From Sabellastarte sp. h YS-2021 (Eukaryota > Annelida > Polychaeta > Sabellida > Sabellidae): a stretch of 64,000 bases of DNA. The DNA is taken from assembly GCA_964017235.1 (NCBI GenBank), contig OZ024933.1, positions 94,393,432 to 94,457,431 on the forward strand, written 5' to 3'. The notes beneath the pieces were generated by a model. That model did no database searches. It saw only the letters and a program-made list of their open reading frames with translations, and was not told the DNA's origin. Below are positions 1 through 11,056 of the stretch, piece by piece (position 1 is the first letter of the stretch; each line of letters starts with the position of its first letter). The position numbers were made by a program, and so were the translations under genes.

Positions 1-84
1 TTGGTTAAATAGCGCTTTGAGTCCTGTAGTATATGGAGATATTGCGCTGAGTAAAAATACATAATAATAATAATAATACAAAGA
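1..84 (+). repeat. 3' end of a SINE (family S2) with ATA tail
   Basis: The window opens inside a repeat nearly identical to the end of the S2 SINE copy at 29965-30178, and more loosely to 39115-39425. It shares the stretch TTGGTTAAATAGCGCTTTGA and finishes in an ATA/ATAA microsatellite, as SINE 3' ends often do. The 5' part lies outside the window. Confidence 0.7.
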
Positions 85-620
85 GATATGGGTAGTAAGT
101 ATTAATTTTATCTGCATACAAATTAAACTGTCATAATTTGATATACCCCCATGTAAATTTTACATGACTCAGCTGTTCCATGATAATTTACAAATCATCC
201 ATAAATCTACAATATAGTTTAATTGAAACATTTAAATAGCAATGTTTTCAATCTCCATTTTTATTCTTTCCTGTATAGAACTCGTTAATACCAAGGTCCC
301 ACCTCGGCGATTTTTATCAGGACTATCAACAACTTTGATAGTCTTTATCCTACGTTCATCTCCACTGCCCTCAATTTGTCTCCCTATTATGACAATTTTT
401 TTAACTATTTGAAACTTTCTGGGTTGGTTATAGATTTTCAGGATGTATCCCCTTCATTTCTACCAATACTTCGAGGAGAGACAGCACATCTTTCCATACT
501 TCTTCTACAATTTGCTTTAAAACTTCAAATTAAAAAAACAAAATATCACAATCTAGTGGAAAAGGAATGTAAATGTTAAGAGAAAGAGGCTGAACAAGAC
601 AACAGTGGTGACACAGGAGG
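85..620. other. AT-rich DNA, no recognised feature
   Basis: I see no coding signal, RNA gene or repeat here. A 67-codon open frame at 376-579 has no recognisable domain or gene context and is not called. Confidence 0.5.
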
Positions 621-900
621 CTGGGGAGACAGAAGCTCAGGAGACTGAGACCCAAGAGACTGACACTTAGGAGACCATGATCTAAGTGTCACAAGACATA
701 GAGGGAAGAACCAGCCAGTAAGAAGAGGAATGGAATGGAGAAGTTTTTACTTGCCGATGAGGAGACTGAGACACAGGAGACTCAGACCCAAGAGACTGAC
801 ACTTAGGAGACCATGATCTAAGTGTCACAGGACAGAGAGGAAAGAACCAGCTGGTAAGAAGAGGAATGGAATGGAGAGGATTTTGCTGGCCCAAGAGGAG
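621..900. repeat. 136-bp tandem duplication
   Basis: Two adjacent copies of a purine-rich segment, offset by 136 bp: the sequence starting GACACTTAGGAGACCATGAT is at 662 and again at 798. Both carry smaller repeats of an AGGAGACTGAGAC-like motif. Frames open on both strands through it, as expected of a repeat, but none resembles a known protein. Confidence 0.8.
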
Positions 901-1040
901 GAGGGTACCATGGTGGACTGGGTCAAGGGTCAGCAAGCATTTACAACAAGCACCAGAAAGAACACCGGTCTCTCGACAAGAAGGCCAGACATTGAGAGGA
1001 GCAGGTTGCTGTCTTCGGTGTGCCATGTGAGTTTTATCAA

Positions 1041-2320
1041 CTTATTCATGTAATAGTTGATGAGCAAGCATATTCCAATATTTAAAACTAGTTTCCACTA
1101 AATTCCCCCCCCCCCCCCTCCGTTTTTAGATATTGCCTATTCCCTGATTATGTTGATATCTGCATTTGTAATATTATCCTTTTTTTCATAATGTATATCT
1201 CAGCGCTGTGAAAGATCTGTATAATTATATCTCACACCACGTATCACACCGTGTTTCTGTGTTCAAGCTGATATAACTGTCGATACATGTTTGACAATGT
1301 TCAGAGTACTAGTGTGCAAGGAATTCTGTGCTTTTTTTGGAAACCACTGACCTCAAGTGTAGTTCAAAAGAATGAGAACCTGGTATGGCAAGTCGACCCT
1401 CATTAATCAGGACCATAATTAATTAAGTTACATATCCAAGTATATCAATAGTAATTTTTCATTAGATGTGTGTAATAACACAGATGTCAAAGATAGCTCT
1501 TAAAATGGAATTCATTTCCCACTAATTGCTGATATTGTTAGCCCTGATGATGTTATTCTGAAAGTTCAACATGTAAATAGCCATGTTATCTAAATAAGCA
1601 ACTAAAATACTGGCAGTAGTCTTATAAAATATACATAAGGTAACAACTGTGTCAATTTATTGCATCTTTTTCAACCATTATGACTTAATAAAAACCAACT
1701 GTATAACTGAAGAAGATAAACTAATTTGAAATGTTCTGAAGGTTTCATAAAACTTGTTTTTTTTTCCAGATATTCACAGAAATCACTATTTCTTTTTAAA
1801 GACAGCTGTTCTATTTTGGATATTCAATATTCTTTGTTCTGGGTTTAGTTTATATTTAAAAGTTTGAAAAAAATAGATGAAAATAGATCTTTATTTACAA
1901 TTAGTAATAGATACAAAGTATTTGATGTGAAAATACTAAGTATAAAACATCAAGTTCCAGATGCTGAATACATATTTGTCCCATTTGATGAAAAGGATGA
2001 CAAAAGATTATGAAATATACTAAATGTTTTAGGACTATACATTTGTTTTCACAAGAGTATAACACTATCTAAACATTGTGTAATGGCAATGGAGGTGTTC
2101 CACTGGAGCCAACCCAACAACAGACTCTACGACTCGGTTACAAAAGGCAAAACTCCAGAGATTAGGGCGGGAAAAAATTAGGTCGTTTCACCTCCCCAAC
2201 AGGACGTAACACATCCCAGCTTGTCTTAATCTAGAGGCCAATCTGACTTGGGGCTGAGATATTTTCTACACTACACAGTCGGTATTGCCATCACAGTTTT
2301 TGATGAATTTCTGGGAAAAA
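1041..2320. other. Non-coding stretch with a poly-C run
   Basis: No gene or clear repeat recognised. It contains a run of about 14 C at 1105-1118, one of several long C or G homopolymers in the window. Confidence 0.5.
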
Positions 2321-2412
2321 GGAGGATCAAGTGTCGACCAATCAACAAATCTAAAACTAGGTCAAGGCTGAATATTTGGATCTCATCACTTGACCAAAAC
2401 TACAATATTGAC
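2321..2412 (+). repeat. Left inverted terminal repeat of the DIRS-like element
   Basis: About 90 bp that match the reverse complement of 7478-7565 with scattered mismatches. Shared blocks include AGGATCAAGTGT, CAATCAACAAATC and GCTGAATATTTGGATC. Inverted termini are known for DIRS1 elements. Confidence 0.75.
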
Positions 2413-2839
2413 ATTTTTGTTATTTTAATCACGGTTTTTAGCTTTTTACTTAAATATTACGAAAGAAATAGATCAATGTATTTCTGGTTCAGATTATGAA
2501 AAAAGCCACTTCAACATTTCATTGATGTTACATCCTTTTTAAATAAGCAGAAGGAGATGTGCTTCAGACAATATCATATTTGACAATGTAGAAGCAAAGG
2601 GTTGCGTTTTAGTCGACTTGGACTTGACCAAGCAAGTGAACTCTTCTATTTCTTCCATCTGACCAATCACAGCCTTTGATGCTCTTGACCAATCAGCTTT
2701 AATGTTTGTGTAAGGTATTGGGTATTATGTATGTAGACTCACTTGTGATCTGAAAGTCAGAAAGTGAACATGTTTTAAACATAAAATTTTAACTTGATTT
2801 TATGCAAGGACTATTTTATTTGGTTATACTTCAAATGAG

Positions 2840-3576
2840 ATGGCAACAAACGTGGGACAAGATGCTTTACCGAAGCCTGTAATCTCGTATTGCAAGAAAT
2901 GTAATCTTGAACACGAGAAGGCCGTTAGGGCAAATGCGAGAATGTGAAAATGGCACGTGAAGAGAAACGAAACTCTAGCTGGGATGATGTGGCCATTAAG
3001 AAAACACCTAAAAACAAGGGACTAGTGGAAACAAATGACAAAATGCTTGATATGGTCATGACTATGATGAGGGTACAAACCGCAGTAGATATCCAACCGA
3101 TAGCATGTAACTTTATTGCTCAGACAATGGGATGACAGAATGTGCAGGACCCGGGGATACAGCAACCTTGGAGACTTTGAGATCTAACCCTATTATCCAG
3201 CAGTTAGTGGAAGAAAGAATTGCTGTTTTAGATTCAAAAATGAAAGTAGAACTTTAACAAGGTATTACCGTTGCAGGAAGAGTGGAAGATACAATGTTTC
3301 TGAGACACCTCATGCCACACCACACTTGAGTTGGCTGAATAAAGCGTGTGTAATAGGAACTGCAAGTAAGAGGGCTACATACAACAAATTATCTCTTGAA
3401 CAGTTTGTCATCGGTTTTGTGAAAAACGTCTTACTCATCATGTCGAGATGCAATGCAATATGTTGAATGAGTTGGTGGAGACAGTTAAGTTAGCCAAAAA
3501 TATCTCGTGGCCCATTGCAAGGGGTGCTTTAGTGGCATCTATGCTCAAGTTGAAGAAGAAAGTAGAATATTAACTG
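2840..3576 (+). pseudogene. gag-like remnant of DIRS-like element
   Basis: Frames starting with the ATG at 2840 read a short Cys-containing segment (YCKKCNLEHEKAV) and stop after 36 codons. Further on (about 3330-3570), pieces resembling the conserved part of DIRS-type ORF1 proteins appear (RATYNKLSLEQFVIGFV, then NISWPIARGALVASML). Several stops and frame changes separate them. Assigning it to gag rests on resemblance to the usual DIRS ORF1 layout and on position upstream of the RT. Confidence 0.5.
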
Positions 3577-4740
3577 ATCATAGACTAATATACTCATAAT
3601 CTGAAGTGTTTTCAGGCTCTACAACCATGTCACCTAGACCATCAACTCCCACCCTTGGCAATGGGTCACTGAAGAAGTCGGTTTGCAAATGGTGATCATT
3701 CAGACAGTTCAGGCACAATGATGCTTCACCATATTTGTTTGTATTGTTATCACACTTTAAAGAGGAACAACGTACATGTAGAAGGTGATTGCCTGAACAA
3801 AAAGGAAGCTGTTACAGATTAGAGGTGTGCCAACTGTGACTGTGAACTCAATAAGCAATATTGTTTAAATGACTGTAATTTGTTCTGTAAAAATGCGAAA
3901 AAAATGGATATGGTGATGGGTCTATTATGTCGGGTTCTCCCCCTTTTTCAACGTTTATTTTTGTTACATAGTAGAGGTCCATATGCTAATTTAAAGGACC
4001 TGTCTGCTTCACATTATATAGATATTCACTTATTTTCTTTTTCTAAAACTGAGTGTGTTCACCACCAGGTCAGTGACCAGAGCTGTGTTACTCCTGTGAC
4101 TCAGTCAGAATTGTTAAATAAAGATTCTTACTTTGATGATACCATAGGTTTTGTAGTGAAACCCTGCACACCTTTGGGGGGTGGTAAGTGTGAACCATTA
4201 AATATGAATGATTTAAAAGCTTAACTCGCTGCATTGTCCGACATATTGGCAAGGTTTAGTACACCGTTTAAAAGGCACGTAACGTTAAATAATTCCCGTA
4301 AGTTAGGTTTCAAGTGGAAGCGTTTGCTATATTAGGGTTTAGCAATACGTCCATATAAAGGAATGAAGGTTCACATTGTTTCTGTGATGTACTACAAAAG
4401 AAACATGCTTTGTAAATATGCTTCTGGTATTGATATGGCAAAATATAGTTAGCCGACACTTGACCAAAATGTGGTGTACATATTTATCTGCATTGGGGGC
4501 TGTGATATATTTACTTGTATTATGTAGTTTTTTAATAAAATAGATAGGGGTGAGTGAACGTAAGGAAGTCACCCTTTACGTATAAAAGGTAACGTAATTA
4601 ACCCCCAAAACGCAAAAAAAAAATCACCCGATACACATCTACTGCTGACGTAAATAAGTTTGCGTTTACGTTTTCATAGCCAAAAACGTAACACTTAAAC
4701 CTCTCTAATATCATCGGGCCTTCCTAACTATCGTGGTAGG
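3577..4740 (+). pseudogene. Rest of gag-like region, with unexplained segment
   Basis: A 114-codon open frame (3880-4224), followed in frame after a stop by LAALSDILARFSTPFKRH, probably continues the ORF1 region. From about 4330 to 4690 the sequence is not recognisable as gag and may be an insertion: it carries repeated ACGTAA-type motifs and an A-rich run near 4612. No intact protein can be made from it. Confidence 0.35.
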
Positions 4741-5640
4741 CGAATACCTCTCCCATCTGTTTTCAACTGGAATTACATAGAAAAACATATGGGGTCATAC
4801 CATGACGGTCGGTTACTTGACTACTTAAAGTTTGGATTCTCACTGAGCTTGCATAGCCATGAGGGAATTGGAAGAAATGCCACTAGTAACTAGCATTTAG
4901 CCACAGCTTATGCTGGCGAGATTGAAGAATTCTTTTTGAAAGAACTGCAGGAGGATGCGATATTTGGACCATTTAATGAGAAACCACATCCGCAATTTAC
5001 GTGGTCCCCTTTGGTGACGAGATCCAAAGGGGGGGGGGGGGGGGGAGAGATGTGTCATTCTGAACCTCTCTAATGGGGAGTGTTCAGTAAATAATGCAAC
5101 GGATAGAAACCTTTTTGATGGAGACAACTTTAAGCTCACTCTCCCATCTTTAGATAATTTGTCACCAGCATTGGGAGAACTGGGTTCAGATGCGAGATTA
5201 CATAAAATTGACATCTCGCGTGCTTTTAGGCATGTACCTGTAGAAATACAACATTGACATTTTTTTTGGCTTTTGGAGTAGTTCACAGAATTACAGACTT
5301 TGTTAGATTCATCTTGGCACAAGAAGGAATAAGTATATACAATTATATTGATGCATTTATGTATGTTGCCACAAACATCACACTGATTCGACTGTTAAAA
5401 GATTGAAAGAGGTCATTTCAAATATTGGCCTCCCTATGAATCCAGAAAAAGGTCTTTCCCCCTTCTACTGTACTCTCAGTGATGGGTATTGTAATTGATA
5501 TCGAACAGGGTACATTTAGCATTCAACCAAAGAAGTTAGAAGCAATTCACACGATTTGTTTGCAAAGTTTCTTGCGAGATTTCATGTCTAAACAAGAGTT
5601 TCAATCTTTGTTTGGCAAACATCTCAGGCTGAGAGAATTC
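4741..5640 (+). pseudogene. Reverse transcriptase remnant (DIRS-like)
   Basis: Conserved RT blocks are visible across frames: FFLKELQEDAIFGPF and SPLVTRSK (entry to the RT), LNLSNGECSVNNATD, LHKIDISRAFRHVP (catalytic block with IDISRAF), and YNYIDAFMYV, where the active-site YIDD has become YIDA. Then MGIVIDIEQGTFSIQPKKLE marks the thumb/connection. A run of about 15 G at 5030-5045 has replaced or shifted part of the domain, and several stops follow. The catalytic change and the frameshifts show that this is dead. Confidence 0.8.
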
Positions 5641-5689
5641 AGTTGTATATCATAGTTTATACTGGTTTTTGACTTTCATGCATAGTTTT

Positions 5690-6036
5690 AATGGTGTGGT
5701 AATGTTTAAGAATGTGGGAGTGCACCATAACATTTTTGTGGATGCAAGTCTCAAACTTTAAGGTGGGGCGTGAGGCTCTTGTGTGTATTCGGTTCCAATC
5801 CCATTTGAAATTATAGGTCAGACTTCTATAACTGAATAAGAGATGTGCAACATTTTGCTAGCTTTATGGTTATGGGGCCCTGAATTGCTTGCGGAATCTG
5901 TGGTGGGTGTGTGCCACATTTTACATTGATTTGAGGGTAAAACATATAAGGGATAAGGACAATACTTTTAACAGACGCTTTGTCTCGACAAAAATTTGAA
6001 GAACTGGGTGATGTGGCATCGGATGTGATTCCGCAT
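5690..6036 (+). pseudogene. RNase H remnant (DIRS-like)
   Basis: The reading NIFVDASLKL matches the first catalytic block of retroelement RNase H, comparable with VFLDASLLGLVD of the second element in this window. The segment ends in LTDALSRQKFEELGDVASDV, resembling the ADALSR tail that closes RNase H domains. Stops interrupt the frame. Confidence 0.7.
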
Positions 6037-6037
6037 A

Positions 6038-6307
6038 CAGGGGCGGATCCAGCTTTTAAGTAAGGTGGGGGTTCACATCAGACATACCGTAACTTGGAGG
6101 TGTTGGCGGGCATGCCCCCCCCCCCCCCCCTCCCCAGGAAGAAAATTAATTTTTGGTAAAAATATAGTGCATTTCCTGTAAATTTAACACCACACTCAAA
6201 AAATAATTTTGTACTTTGGGTTGAACCCCTTTACATTATTTCACATGGAGGGTTCAAACCCCCTGACCCCCCCCCCCCCCCCCCCCCCCCCCCCGGATCC
6301 GCTAGTG
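6038..6307. mobile_element. Small MITE inserted in the DIRS-like element
   Basis: About 270 bp bounded by inverted CAGGGGCGGATCC (left) and its imperfect complement GGATCCGCTAGTG (right). It is flanked on both sides by GCATA (6033-6037, 6308-6312); the match extends to GCATACA depending on where the ends are set. Removing it restores continuity of the surrounding retroelement. It contains two long poly-C tracts (near 6117-6131 and 6270-6294) and no gene. Superfamily uncertain. Confidence 0.75.
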
Positions 6308-6329
6308 GCATACATTATTTTCTCTATTG

Positions 6330-7299
6330 TAGGTGTTCCCAGCAGTATGGGACCTTTGTCAACCCAGGCTATGATGCCAGTACAGAAGGGCTTACGTCCC
6401 CATACGAGAAGTCAGTACATTAGACAGTTTAAGTTATCTTTCTCGCATTTATAATGACACAGGCCTTTGAAATTTATGATGCCAGTGCAACCTTGATGTG
6501 TTTTATTCAATTTTTAGCTGCTAACGCAATTTCTTTTAGAGTGATTAACAACTACATGTCAGCACTTAAATTATATTTTGGTATCAATGGGATGGGGGCG
6601 TTTTTTGAAGGGCCTTTAGTGAAGAGAATGTTGCGAGGCATTCAGTATTCTTGTGTTGTTACACCTACTCCAAAGGGCTTGTTCTCATTGCACCAAATTC
6701 GCGAGATTTCACAGTTGTGTGATTCATTTGAGTGTACATTAACATACCGTTGTGCTTACCTGCTTGCTTTCTATGGGTTGTTTCGTATTTCAAATCTTGC
6801 TCTAAAATCTGCTTCCATGTTTGATCCTGCGCGTCATCTGCTGCGTGATGTACCTTCTTATATCCAGGGACACATATAAAATTATAATGGGCCAACAACA
6901 TACAGTCCCCTGAAAAAGTCCATTTAGTTAGGGTACCGAGAATAGAGGACTTGTACATGTGTCCTGTCAAAACTTTGGAAGCTCTCCTTCAAATTCCATT
7001 TAAAGTCACATGAACCACTTTTCATTTTAGATGATTACCATTTGCTTACACAAACACATTTAAGGACACGATTGGCTACATTTTTAAGAACTTTTGGGGT
7101 CACATTGTTAGGGCATGGTTTCCATACATTTAGACAATCTGCAACTACAATAGCTTACGATGCAAATGCTTCTCTCACAGCCATTAGCATGCATGGCTTA
7201 TGGTATAGTGATGCAATTTGGTCATACATATCGGGTAACACCTCACAAGCCCTTCAGGTATCTCTTACTTTTCAACAGCTAGCTTATCACCTACTATAA
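6330..7299 (+). pseudogene. Tyrosine recombinase of DIRS-like element (frameshifted)
   Basis: Tyrosine recombinases integrate circular DNA intermediates of DIRS elements. The N-terminal core-binding part is read at about 6330-6450, the catalytic domain in the 141-codon frame 6454-6879 (box I arginine in FYGLFRISNL), and the C-terminal part in the frame 7042-7299: HTFR (HxxR), MHGLW (second His) and WSYI with the nucleophile Tyr. All four catalytic elements are present, but across two frames separated by about 160 bp with stops. Confidence 0.85.
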
Positions 7300-7477
7300 A
7301 TATAAGTTGGAGTTTGGGCATAGTTTTGTGTGTTAACCTAAGATCTTGGGTTGTGAGATATACATTGCATAATAACTAACGTGATAGAGATGAATAAATG
7401 GTAGTGTCCAAATCTTGCAGAAATTTATTTATAAGACTACGGTCATGTACATATTATGTCTTGGTCATATTGGGATT

Positions 7478-7565
7478 AGTGTAGTTCTGGTCATGTGATG
7501 GGATCCAAATATTCAGCATTGACCTAGTTTCGATTTGTTGATTGGCCAACACTTGATCCTCTTTT
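7478..7565 (-). repeat. Right inverted terminal repeat of the DIRS-like element
   Basis: Reverse-complement partner of 2321-2412; see that entry for shared blocks. Confidence 0.75.
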
Positions 7566-7845
7566 GGCCTAGAGATTGCTCTGTTGAAATTGGCTGAGAA
7601 TTTGATTATTATGTGACCAAATAAAACATTTTTCAGGACTCTTAATTATTTACAACATAAACGTGGACCTTTTCTAACTTTTAACTTCAAAACTATGATT
7701 AGTTGCACTGTTTTTTTTGTTATTCTTTACATAACGTTTGGTCAGATTTTTTCCTCATATCATGCTGCAATTGAACTTCAAATAAGCACTACTTAAGTGA
7801 CAAAAGACAAGCCGGTTTAATAATAGGACAAGACTGGAAGTGATA

Positions 7846-8926
7846 TTATTATTATTATTTATTTATTTCTCGTACACATAGTACAAACATTTTAGATAAT
7901 TATAAACATGACATTTAAACAATTATATAAACACAGTGGAAACTATTAAACTGTTACATTTATATATACATGTATAAGTTTACACTACACATTGCAGTAT
8001 AATTTAATATTTTTCTGGTTTGTAATTGATGGCAATATACTGTAAAATACAGTCCAACTGATCTCTTGAAAGTTCTGTTGTTTCATAGTCCCGCACATGA
8101 ATTGTTTCTCTTACCAAGTTTCCAATGATGTAGTCATGCCAATCATTTTCACCACTATATATCATTGTTTTTACTTTTTTATATATGTTGTGTGCATCTG
8201 TAATACTATACTTGTGTTTCACCAATAGAATATTATTGCTTACACTAGATCCACTTCCTTGTAGTGCTAATTTGCAACATAGGCTTGTGTTATAATTATC
8301 AGAATTTTTGCTAACATCCATGAATTTTAAGAACCTAAGAATAAGCTGACTATCAATTGGGCATGAATCACATATTACATGAAGTAAATTACTTTACATC
8401 ACATAGGGGACTCCTAGGATTTTTCTAATTGCCTTGCGCCACTGAGTGCAGAAGTATTCAAATTTTACACTTGTAAAATCCCCCAGATTTGAACCATACA
8501 GAGACATACAATACGACGAGAATAGCTTTAATTTAACATCATACTGTACATGCTTAAAAGCAAAGTTTATGTAGTTTACCATACTGTTGAAATCTAACAA
8601 TCTTAATTCAATATTTTGATCACTTGAGTTTTCTCCAATCCAGTTACCTAAATGAATAGCGCTACTAGAAGTCTGTATGATGTTATTATTAAATGTTATG
8701 TTATTCACTCTATTTGTGCCTTTGCTAAGATCCAAAAATTTGGTTTTATCTGCATTGAAGGAGATGTTAAATTCCTTGCCAAAATGATCTGGTATACTTA
8801 ATAATTTATGGGTGCCTAAAATAGTTGGTGACATAAGAGTAATGTCATCAGCATATGCTAGAGAACCATAATATACATGGCCTATGTGACAGCCAAAACT
8901 AGACTTAAAGGTGCAGTACTGCTATA
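7846..8926 (-). mobile_element. 5'-truncated LINE (non-LTR retrotransposon)
   Basis: Read on the - strand: RT active site YADDITLMSPT near 8860-8820, then downstream LINE sequence, ending in an A-rich ATAAT microsatellite at 7846-7865. Only the RT active site and the 3' part are present. A 21-bp direct repeat with one mismatch flanks it (7825-7845 and 8927-8947, starting AGGACAAGAC), consistent with a target-site duplication. The exact 5' end is unclear: recognisable LINE sequence stops near 8904, and 8905-8926 resembles a repeat also found at 9204. Confidence 0.8.
8004..8880 (-). pseudogene. LINE reverse transcriptase C-terminal fragment
   Basis: Open frames 8834-8394 and 8321-8004 continue from YADDITLMSP. 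Typical LINE post-active-site features are seen: NADKTKFLDLS, HLGNWIG and CTQWRKAIRKILGVP, the last resembling the conserved WRK-R-LG-P segment of CR1- and jockey-like elements. The product is the distal palm, thumb and C-terminus only. There is a stop and frame change near 8390-8330. It cannot act alone. Confidence 0.8.
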
Positions 8927-9347
8927 AGGACAAGACAGGAAGTGATAAGGACTAGACTGGAAGTGATAAGACAATACTGGAAGTGATTAGGAAAAAGCAA
9001 TTTCCAGGTGGGCGGAGCCACAGCCGGGAACAAGAGTTGGGGAGGGTCAGTGAAATATCAAACATGTTTGATGTTTTACTGACCCACCACGACAAGCCAG
9101 GAAAATACACCCGACCCTGACCGACCATGTAAACTTTGCTCCTGACCCTCAAAAAAGCCTTAGGTACTGACAAGTCAACCCCCATGGAACACCCCTATAA
9201 CCTAAAGGTGCAGTACTGCTATGGACAATTCAGAATTACTGTAATATATAAGAAAAAGCTATACTGGCCTTCATGGTGTTTTATTAGGTCCTCAAATTAT
9301 TGTTATTGTTATTGTCCTGTAATATATGCTGATAGAAAAATTGTCCA
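8927..9347. other. Short repeats, no gene
   Basis: Three imperfect copies of a GACTGGAAGTGATAAG-type motif lie at 8930-8990. The 19-bp sequence AAAGGTGCAGTACTGCTAT occurs at 8907 and again near 9206, suggesting nested or tandem repeat copies. No coding signal. Confidence 0.5.
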
Positions 9348-10156
9348 GGAAGGGACATAGAACTGTTTTCCTATCTTTTTCTTATCTTGTTACCACGAGT
9401 TAACAAGTCGTTACCAGAAGATACTAAGTCATTCCCATGAGTTAGCAAGTTGTTACCACAAGATAATATGTCATTCCCACAAGTTAGTAAGTCATGGTAA
9501 TGAGACACTAAGTTGTGGTAATGAGATGCTAAGTCATGGTAATGAGATACTAATTTGTGGGAATGAAATGCTAAGTCATGGGAATGAGATACTAACTTAT
9601 GGGAACAAGTGGTTACCACAAGACAGTATATATGTTTTCAGTCATACCAATCCATTACTAACTTGTTCCCACCTCCTACTAACTCGTTCCCAAAACTTAC
9701 TAACTTGTTCCCACCACTTATTAACTCATTCCCACCACTTACTAACCCGTTCGCACTATTTATTAAGTCATTCTCACCACTTAGTAGCTCATTCCCACCA
9801 ATTGCTAACTCGTTCCCACCACTTATTAACTCATTTCCACCACTTAAAAATCATTCTCATCACTTCCTAACTCATTAGTCATTACCACCCCTTGGTAAGT
9901 TTTCCCCACCACTTAGAAGTCATTCCCACCAATTAAAAATTTGTTACCACCAGATATTATGTTGTTCCCTCATGGTATCTTGTGGTAACGACTTGCTAAC
10001 TTGTGGGAACGACTTAGTGTCTTGTGGTAAAGACTATCTAACTTGTGAGAACGACTTAGTATTTTGTGGTAATGACTTTCTTACTTATGGGAATGACTTG
10101 TTATCTTGTGGTAACGAGATTGAAAATTGATAAGAAAACAGTTCTATGTCCCTTCC
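9348..10156. mobile_element. Palindromic MITE built from 21-bp units
   Basis: The termini are perfect inverted repeats beginning GGAAGGGACATAGAACTGTT (9348 onward, complement ending at 10156). Between them, nearly everything is a 21-bp unit repeated dozens of times. Two variants alternate, one with GTTACCAC and one with GTTCCCAC, giving a 42-bp higher-order period. Units switch strand along the element. The open frames running through it read simple Ser-His-rich repeats and are not genes. Confidence 0.85.
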
Positions 10157-10676
10157 AGGGCTCCATAGATAACAGATTAACTTATTTGATGATTTTTAGC
10201 AATTATCACGGGAAAAATTTACTTCGATATTCAGAAGAGTCTTTTGTGGATAATAATCCACTTGTAAAGCTTCAAGTGATGAAGTTTGCTACCGATTCTA
10301 CTATTTGTAGAATCCCCAATATGGTCCTAAATGTGAAATAGAAATTATGCCATATTTACCAAAGATCTTTGCCAAATTTAAGGCTTAAGTTGGCTATATT
10401 TGTATTAAAAAGTTAAGCTGAAGACATGGCTAAGACCTTTGGTGAATGAAGCCCTGGACATTAGCTTAATGCAGTATTTTAATTAATAAAATCATCCATG
10501 AAGTAACTACAGAGGTCAAAGCAATTGGTCCTGTTTTGCAAAATAACAAATGGTGTGGTATTATTGACCATGCATTTCATCTATGGCACCTAGTTTCACA
10601 AAAGAAGGCCCTACAATTAATTTGTGTTAATTAATTCTACAGATCACCTCTTTTTTTCATTTTCTCTCTTTTTTAA
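10157..10676. other. Non-coding, faint MITE-like fragment
   Basis: A piece near 10380-10460 (GGCTAAGACCTTTGGTGAAT) resembles the terminal sequence of the MITE at 59722-60311. Otherwise nothing is recognised. Confidence 0.35.
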
Positions 10677-11056
10677 GCGCGAGCCTCGCTAGAGTTCGTG
10701 CTTCTACAGATCCCTTTTTTGGTCTCCGGACTTTGATGAAATTTACCTGTGCATTCTGAATTTACCTCTCTTGCTCTCCAATACCTAAAAGGACTCCTGT
10801 CCTTTTGCATTTGTCCATGCATATGTCCTTTTCTCTCAGGACTTTGATGGCACTGACAAACACTCCAATAGCTAAAAAGACACCTTTTGGCCTTGTTTGT
10901 CTCTGGACTTACATGAGAAGTGGCACAGTGCGATGAGTACACGTCTCTTAACTGAAGCAAACCAGCAGTGGGCTAAGTTAGTACTTGGATGGATGACCGT
11001 TTCAGTGCTCTACTGATGTCTCTGATGGCTTTGCAGCTTGCGTTAGTAGACTGAAA
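10677..11056 (+). mobile_element. SINE with 5S rRNA-like module
   Basis: Contains TTAGTACTTGGATGGATGAC, closely resembling the conserved 3' half of animal 5S rRNA (the internal-promoter side), preceded by a 5S-like CTGAAGCAAACCAGCAGTGGG. The rest is unrelated to 5S. A second copy in the opposite orientation lies at 41160-41375; they share both the 5S-like part and the leading module GCGAGCCTCGCTAGAG. It is not a functional 5S gene: the 5' half of 5S is not preserved. It resembles 5S-derived (SINE3-class) elements by inference. Confidence 0.7.

Larger units (their letters stand above)
2321..7565 (+). mobile_element. Decayed DIRS-like tyrosine-recombinase retrotransposon
   Basis: Order of remnants on the + strand: gag-like segment (about 2840-4300), reverse transcriptase (4741-5640), RNase H (5690-6036) and tyrosine recombinase (6330-7299). 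The element is bounded by inverted, not direct, terminal repeats (2321-2412 and 7478-7565), the hallmark of DIRS1-type elements as opposed to LTR retrotransposons. All frames carry stops or frameshifts, and a small MITE at 6038-6307 interrupts the RNase H/recombinase junction, so the copy is dead. Outer ends may extend somewhat beyond the inverted segments I could align. The gag assignment is the weakest part; RT and recombinase are clear. Confidence 0.8.

Noticed and set aside
682..1026. 114-codon - strand frame
   Set aside because: Covers a tandem duplication, has no family resemblance, and the frame is also open on the other strand.
2248..2499. 83-codon + strand frame
   Set aside because: Lies across the left inverted terminus of the DIRS-like element and has no protein signature.
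4897..5322. 141-codon - strand frame
   Set aside because: Antisense of the RT remnant, whose + strand reading shows conserved RT blocks.
9371..9878. Frames rich in Ser, His, Leu repeats on both strands
   Set aside because: Direct translation of the 21-bp minisatellite of the MITE.
9348..10156. Possible CRISPR-like array
   Set aside because: Repeats are contiguous with no unique spacers, switch strand, and the window is clearly eukaryotic.
10960..11010. Functional 5S rRNA gene
   Set aside because: Only the 3' half resembles 5S, with changes in the promoter region, and the flanks are shared with another dispersed copy.
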